Shown in pieces: positions 7,400-11,429 of a stretch of 11,429 nt of DNA. A model generated the notes under the pieces. The model ran no database searches. It was not told the origin of the DNA and saw only the letters and a program-made list of their open reading frames with translations. This DNA comes from Planctomycetaceae bacterium (GTDB lineage: Bacteria; Planctomycetota; Planctomycetia; Pirellulales; Thermoguttaceae). The position numbers and the translations under genes are program-made. The DNA lies in contig JAITKS010000342.1 of assembly GCA_031278315.1 (NCBI GenBank), positions 1-11,429 on the forward strand, written 5' to 3'. Position 1 is the stretch's first letter; each line of letters starts with the position of its first letter.

Positions 7400-7537
7400 T
7401 ACTATTATTTGTAATATTATTTGATTCTCATTAATTCAGATATACGTTTTGTTGTTTTTTACCGAATTGAACCAAATGTTAATAGTGTTCGGTATAATCT
7501 TGACAGATCAGATAGCACGTTTAACAAGTTGATAATC

Positions 7538-9244
7538 ATGAAAATTAAACCTAAAAAGAAAAAATCATTTGACATTAAGCAGTTTTTTATTCTGCATTGT
7601 GAAAAGTTCGTAGTCGGACTGCTTGCATTTATTGCAGTCTTTTTTATGTACTTAGGTATTACATCTTACAAGTCATTGACATGGCAGCCGGTTGACCTCG
7701 ATCAGAGTTCACAATCAACACGTACTTATATCGATACTAATAAACGTACCGCCGACGATGAAAAGATTTTTGTCTTTCAGTACGATAAATATTCTGAATG
7801 GATCAAATTAGGTATTAGATTAGATTTATACAAAACACCTACCGTTTGGTTACCTCTGCTATTTCCGGAACGAATTAAACGCGATAGAGTACCGCTTTTA
7901 CCAGTTGAAAATTTAATGGCGGCAGCCGGACTCGGTGCCGTTTCAATTAAACCTACCGGCGGAAAAACACAAATTGGTGAAAGATGGGCTGTTATTACCG
8001 GCTTGATCCCAATTCAAAAACAACGTGATTTTTATGTTCAAGCTTACGCCGCAAGTGTTAGACCGACACCGGATCAAGATACGCCGCGTTACATGTCTTA
8101 TGTTTTAGAACGTGCAGAAATCACGCCGGATCAAAATGAAAATAATCTCAAATGGAATAAAATTGAAGCATTCGACGAAATAAGAAAAGTTCTGAATAAA
8201 TGGAACGGAATCGCTTCCGAACCTGTTGATCCCGATTTCTTAGCACCATACCATTATGTCGGTGCGGGATCGCTGTGGATGGCTTGTCCGCTGCCGCCGA
8301 CTCTAAAACCATTCGGAAAAGAAGTTACTCAAAATAGTATTCCGCTGGTTTCTGAAACTTCAGCTGAACGGCAAAGAAAAAGTCAAGAATACGACAAAAG
8401 ATTACAACAAGAATTAGAACAAACCTCTACTGACTCCGATTTCAGAAATAAATCGCCTTTCGGCGGCACTTCTACAACTCGACCCGATAACATACCAAGA
8501 ACAACTACTGAAAATATACCAATCGAAGAACAACGCATAATAGAAAATTTCCTTTTTAGATATATCGATTATTCAGTTCAACCGGGTAAAACTTATCGTT
8601 ATCGAGTCAAACTCACGCTTGCTAATCCTAATTTCGGAATGAGCGAAGGCGATGTTGTCAATATCGACTTGACAAAAGACCCATACCTCGATACAGATTT
8701 CAGTAACGCTTCAAATAAAGTAACTATACCGCCGGATTCACGTATTTTAGCACGAACAATTTATCCGCCTTCACAAAAAACGCCATGGTTAGAACCGGCT
8801 GCAAATGTACTCGCTGTATATTTCGATTTGAACGACGGCTCCGAATGGGTTTGGGGATCAAGTGAACGTGTCTATCGAGGCTCTACCCTGAACATAAAAG
8901 ACGCCGTTACTTATCACCCGACTACTATCGATAAACAAGAAACTCGTGCAAAACCAGCACCCCCAAGACCTACCGCCGCTCCCGCCGCTCCAACAGATAC
9001 AAAATTACAACCGCAACGTAAAGACGTTATTACAAATATGTGTATCATGGATATTATCGGAGGTATTGAATTAGGTAAAGTCGTTCAAGACGCTCCTACA
9101 ATAAAAACTCCCGGAAAAATCATGGCCGTAAATAATATGGGCGAAATTTATATTCATAACTTGGTAGAAGACAATAAAGAAATCGAATCAATGAAAACAA
9201 CAGGAACCGAAAATAATCAACGAAATATTATGCCAATGAGATAA
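7538..9244 (+). CDS. membrane-anchored protein of unknown function
   Basis: I do not recognise a named family. From the preferred ATG at 7538 the protein has 568 residues. It has a short lysine-rich cytoplasmic N-terminus (KIKPKKKK at 2-9) and one membrane helix at about 24-41 (FVVGLLAFIAVFFMYLGI). The rest should lie outside the membrane. Residues of about 120-260 form a conserved-looking globular part (WAVITGLIPIQKQRDFYVQ). A charged, Ser/Thr-rich linker at about 278-332 may include a coiled stretch (QRKSQEYDKRLQQELEQ). A beta-rich part begins near residue 340 and includes VQPGKTYRYRVKLTLANPNF, which resembles a fibronectin-like strand pattern. A Pro/Ala linker (KPAPPRPTAAPAAP) precedes a C-terminal part with MDIIGGIELGK. 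The layout resembles inner-membrane assembly proteins of pilus or type II secretion systems, but this is only a guess. The TTG at 7421 would place a non-signal extension before the lysine-rich start. Confidence 0.75.
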   Translation: MKIKPKKKKSFDIKQFFILHCEKFVVGLLAFIAVFFMYLGITSYKSLTWQPVDLDQSSQSTRTYIDTNKRTADDEKIFVFQYDKYSEWIKLGIRLDLYKTPTVWLPLLFPERIKRDRVPLLPVENLMAAAGLGAVSIKPTGGKTQIGERWAVITGLIPIQKQRDFYVQAYAASVRPTPDQDTPRYMSYVLERAEITPDQNENNLKWNKIEAFDEIRKVLNKWNGIASEPVDPDFLAPYHYVGAGSLWMACPLPPTLKPFGKEVTQNSIPLVSETSAERQRKSQEYDKRLQQELEQTSTDSDFRNKSPFGGTSTTRPDNIPRTTTENIPIEEQRIIENFLFRYIDYSVQPGKTYRYRVKLTLANPNFGMSEGDVVNIDLTKDPYLDTDFSNASNKVTIPPDSRILARTIYPPSQKTPWLEPAANVLAVYFDLNDGSEWVWGSSERVYRGSTLNIKDAVTYHPTTIDKQETRAKPAPPRPTAAPAAPTDTKLQPQRKDVITNMCIMDIIGGIELGKVVQDAPTIKTPGKIMAVNNMGEIYIHNLVEDNKEIESMKTTGTENNQRNIMPMR

Positions 9245-9249
9245 AACGT

Positions 9250-9383
9250 AAAATTATCTAAAAAACTTTCGTGTTTTTCGTGTAAATTCGTGTAATTTCG
9301 TGTTAAAAAACTTTCGTGTTTTTCGTGTTTCAAAATAAGATAACAAAAATTTCACTGAATTGGTACTCGAAAAATTATCTAAA
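9250..9383. repeat. TTCGTGT tandem array plus 18-bp motif, flanked by 13-bp direct repeats
   Basis: A 24-bp segment at 9260-9283 recurs exactly at 9305-9328. Both are rich in TTCGTGT units, with two more units between them. The array runs into TTTCAAAA and then the motif copy ATTTCACTGAATTGGTAC (9349-9366). The sequence AAAATTATCTAAA occurs at 9250-9262 and again at 9371-9383, enclosing the whole block like a target-site duplication. The block fills the spacer between the membrane protein and purH. The adjacent AAACAAT doublet (9381-9394) is a further short tandem repeat. Confidence 0.65.
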
Positions 9384-9424
9384 CAATAAACAATAAATTC
9401 CCAAAAATAAAAAAATAAAAATAT

Positions 9425-10993
9425 ATGGATAATCCTAAAATAACTCGTGCTTTGATTAGCGTTAGTGACAAAGTTGGAATAGTATCTTTTGCGAAAGGTC
9501 TTGTTGCGGCTGGTGTTGAAATTTATAGTACCGGCGGCACACGAACTCATCTTGCCAAAGAGGGCGTCCCTGTTAAAGATATTTCTGATTACACCGGTCT
9601 GCCCGAAATGATGGGCGGCAGGCTCAAAACACTTCATCCGAAAGTACACGGCGGTATTTTATGCCGGCGCAATAATGTTGACGACATGAATGCACTGCTG
9701 GAAAATGGAATATTAACTTTTGAACTTGTTGCGGTTAATCTTTATCCGTTTGAGGCGACAGTTGCAAGAGAAGGCGTAACAGAAGAAGAAGCAATCGAAA
9801 ATATAGATATCGGCGGACCAACTATGATTCGTGCCGCTGCAAAAAATTATTTATTTACTACAGTTGTTACCGATAGAGAACAATATTCTACCGTGCTTGA
9901 ACAAATAGAACGAACCGGACACACTACTTTGCAATTACGTCAAAGTTTAGCACGAGACGCTTTTACAATGACCGCAAATTACGATACTGCTATTTCGCAA
10001 TTTTTTATAAATCGTCTTGAAGGCGAAGGGTTTCCGGCTTCAATTTCGTTGAAATATAAACGGAACAGCGTGTTAAGATATGGTGAAAATCCGCATCAGC
10101 AAGCTGCTGTTTATATTGATCCGAGTTCTAAAGTTGCCGGTGTTGTTACGGCAAGACAATTAAACGGTAAAGAATTATCGTACAATAATCTGCTTGATCT
10201 TGATTCGGCAATTGCGATTGCAAGGTCTTTTTCCGAGCCTGCTGCGGTTGTGATAAAACATAATAATCCGTGCGGTGCTGCCGTAAGTGAAAATACTGCC
10301 GAAGCAACACGAAAAGCAATGTTAGGCGACCCGTTAAGTGCTTTCGGGTCTGTTTTAGGATTTAATCGGACTGTTGATATTTTATCGGCAGAATACTTAG
10401 TGCTGCCGGATCATTTTATTGAGGCGATAGCTGCTCCGGCATTTGAAGCGGAAGCTATTGAAATCTTAACGAAAAAACCAAAATGGGGCGCAAATGTTAG
10501 ATTAATACAAATCGGCGGTCTAAATGTAAAATTAAGCAGATGGACTATTAGACCAGTTGAAGGCGGTGCTCTAATTCAAGAAGCTGATACCGAAAAAGAC
10601 CCTGAAGATCAATGGACTGTTGCAACTGAATTGAATCCGGATACTGCTTTGATGGACGATATTAAATTTGCATGGGAATTAGTAAGACATGTTAAGTCAA
10701 ATGCGATTGTACTATGTAAAGACAAAATGCTGATAGGCGCAGGTGCCGGACAAATGAGCCGAATTGATTCTGTTGAAATCGCTCTGAAAAAAGCCGGTGA
10801 CCGTGTAAAAGGCTGTATATTAGGCAGTGACGCATTCTTTCCGTTCCCTGATTCTATTGAAAGAGTTGCTGAATTTGGTATTGCTGCTATTATTCAACCG
10901 GGAGGCTCAAGAAAAGATGCCGCCGTTATTGAAGCTTGCAACAAAGCAAATATTCCTATGATTTTCACAAATAGAAGACATTTTAAACATTGA
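9425..10993 (+). CDS. purH: bifunctional AICAR transformylase / IMP cyclohydrolase
   Basis: This enzyme catalyses the last two steps of purine synthesis: formylation of AICAR by 10-formyl-tetrahydrofolate, then ring closure to IMP. The 522-residue length matches full-length PurH. The N-terminal MGS-like cyclohydrolase domain (about 1-150) shows ISVSDKVGIVSFAKGL, STGGTRTHL, GRLKTLHPKVHGGIL and NIDIGGPTMIRAAAKN. The transformylase domain shows LRYGENPHQQAA, KELSYNNLLDLDSA, the catalytic KHNNPCG with K278 and H279, DPLSAFGSVLGF, KSNAIVL, GAGAGQMSR, and the usual ending FTNRRHFKH. The ATG at 9425 gives the normal N-terminus; the leader is A-rich with no Shine-Dalgarno. It is a lone gene, preceded by a repeat block and followed 7 bp after its stop by an inverted-repeat element. 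Confidence 0.96.
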   Translation: MDNPKITRALISVSDKVGIVSFAKGLVAAGVEIYSTGGTRTHLAKEGVPVKDISDYTGLPEMMGGRLKTLHPKVHGGILCRRNNVDDMNALLENGILTFELVAVNLYPFEATVAREGVTEEEAIENIDIGGPTMIRAAAKNYLFTTVVTDREQYSTVLEQIERTGHTTLQLRQSLARDAFTMTANYDTAISQFFINRLEGEGFPASISLKYKRNSVLRYGENPHQQAAVYIDPSSKVAGVVTARQLNGKELSYNNLLDLDSAIAIARSFSEPAAVVIKHNNPCGAAVSENTAEATRKAMLGDPLSAFGSVLGFNRTVDILSAEYLVLPDHFIEAIAAPAFEAEAIEILTKKPKWGANVRLIQIGGLNVKLSRWTIRPVEGGALIQEADTEKDPEDQWTVATELNPDTALMDDIKFAWELVRHVKSNAIVLCKDKMLIGAGAGQMSRIDSVEIALKKAGDRVKGCILGSDAFFPFPDSIERVAEFGIAAIIQPGGSRKDAAVIEACNKANIPMIFTNRRHFKH

Positions 10994-11000
10994 AAAAATG

Positions 11001-11249
11001 GTAATATATCCGGCGGAATAATTTATTGTATCAGGAACGCGGTCGTCTTGACTGCATCTTTAGTTTTGTTTTTTTGACAGGATTACAGATAGTGGTTAGT
11101 GGTTAGTGGTTAGTTCGCATGCGGAGATTAGCACGGATTTTAAAGTTCAAATCACTATGGTTTCAAGTTTTGATTCTTTTAATTTATCATTTAAAAATCT
11201 TGTCAATCCTGTTTATCCTGTCAAAAAAAATATTCCGCTGATATATTAC
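11001..11249. repeat. 249-bp MITE-like element with terminal inverted repeats
   Basis: The left end GTAATATATCCGGCGGAATA (11001-11020) is the inverted counterpart of the right end TATTCCGCTGATATATTAC (11231-11249), with a one-base insertion and one substitution. A second, inner inverted repeat is perfect over 15 bp: TTTTTTTGACAGGAT (11069-11083) and ATCCTGTCAAAAAAA (11215-11229). The centre holds the GTTAGTG array and the 22-bp block shared with the aroA spacer. No transposase or convincing ORF is inside, so it would be non-autonomous. I see no clear target-site duplication. It fills most of the 316-bp spacer after purH. Confidence 0.65.
11091..11130. repeat. GTTAGTG heptamer array and conserved 22-bp block
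   Basis: About 3.6 units of GTTAGTG (ending GTTAGTT) run from 11091 to 11115. The following sequence includes the palindrome CGCATGCG at 11116-11123. The block 11109-11130 is identical to 1556-1577. Compared with the aroA array there are fewer units, and the variable base of the unit is T rather than C. Confidence 0.8.
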
Positions 11250-11309
11250 TCAATTTTTTGTTTTATGAACCAACAATTAACTACATACGAAATAAACTTG
11301 TTTTGGCAT

Positions 11310-11429
11310 TCAATTAAACGCAGTTGCAAATTCACCAAGTGATACACAAGTTATCGCAAAATCGAAAAGCTCATCGAGTTCGTTTATATCTTTGACATCC
11401 CTGATTTGCTTTTGTAATTTTGCTGAAGG
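11310..11429 (-). CDS. 3' end of a minus-strand gene, possibly Rpn/YhgA-type nuclease
   Basis: A frame open from the right edge gives 39 residues and a TGA at 11312-11310. The peptide has the helical, acidic pattern LQKQIRDVKDINELDELF followed by ACVSLGEF-like residues (actual ITCVSLGEF). This resembles the tails of Rpn/PD-(D/E)XK transposase-like nucleases and related planctomycete or cyanobacterial proteins, which often end in a LEELLDxAxxxxSLEEF-type helix. The family assignment is weak because only the tail is present. The gene is convergent with purH, and the inverted-repeat element lies between the two 3' ends. Confidence 0.5.
   Translation of the reverse strand, partial: PSAKLQKQIRDVKDINELDELFDFAITCVSLGEFATAFN

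Noticed and set aside
7467..7505. Possible promoter: TTGAAC at 7467, TATAAT at 7493, TTGACA at 7500
   Set aside because: The TATAAT is perfect, but the upstream hexamer is 20 bp away and the TTGACA lies downstream with no matching -10, so no properly spaced pair exists.
7421..7537. TTG-initiated N-terminal extension of the membrane protein
   Set aside because: It adds 39 residues ahead of a typical lysine-rich N-terminus and membrane anchor, begins just after a dispersed repeat, and has no Shine-Dalgarno sequence.
9254..9649. Minus-strand ORF of 131 codons over the purH start
   Set aside because: Its N-terminal part is antisense to purH and its C-terminal part is the translation of the TTCGTGT array (repeated R-K-F-type residues).
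11106..11342. Plus-strand ORF of 78 codons after purH
   Set aside because: It runs through the heptamer array, the 22-bp block and the right terminal repeat, then overlaps the better minus-strand frame; the peptide has no family character.
1..11429. CRISPR array, tRNA or rRNA genes
   Set aside because: The tandem arrays have 7-9 bp units without spacers, so they are not CRISPR; no cloverleaf or rRNA-like sequence was seen on either strand.

Overview
The window comes from an AT-rich bacterial chromosome, most likely from the Planctomycetota or a close relative in the PVC group. The evidence is a twin-arginine Gfo/Idh/MocA oxidoreductase next to a secreted HEAT-repeat/DUF1080 protein, a combination typical of planctomycete sugar catabolism, and long spacers between genes. 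This placement is an inference from gene style; there is no rRNA or other marker to settle it. Most starts lack a Shine-Dalgarno sequence and follow A-rich leaders. The one clear exception is the oxidoreductase at 1803.

Layout from left to right: a left-edge spacer with no firm gene (1-176); aroA for EPSP synthase (177-1532); a repeat-filled spacer; a TAT-exported Gfo/Idh/MocA oxidoreductase (1803-3104) followed 90 bp later by a secreted HEAT-repeat/DUF1080 protein (3195-5546); a strong bidirectional hairpin; a stand-alone HPt phosphotransfer protein on the minus strand (5647-5961); a second related palindrome plus tandem repeats; a glucuronokinase-like GHMP kinase (6143-7150); a hairpin-rich spacer; a membrane-anchored protein of unknown function (7538-9244); tandem repeats; purH (9425-10993); a 249-bp element bounded by inverted repeats; and the 3' end of a minus-strand gene leaving the right edge (11310-11429).

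Functionally the genes are a mixture. aroA (chorismate pathway) and purH (last two steps of IMP synthesis) are housekeeping genes standing alone, not in aro or pur operons. The oxidoreductase and DUF1080 protein plausibly work together outside the cytoplasm on glycosides through 3-keto sugars. The GHMP kinase may activate a sugar acid. The HPt protein must serve histidine kinases or response regulators encoded elsewhere.

The most unusual content lies between the genes. An 18-bp motif close to ATTCCRCTGATATATTAC recurs in five spacers on the plus strand, and in reverse orientation after purH. It is often preceded by a short tandem array (GTTAGCG/GTTAGTG heptamers, or TTTCGTTTA and TTCGTGT-type units). 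At 11001-11249 two oppositely oriented copies form terminal inverted repeats, so the family looks like a non-autonomous, modular mobile repeat (MITE-like). One heptamer array supplies the last three sense codons and the stop codon of aroA.
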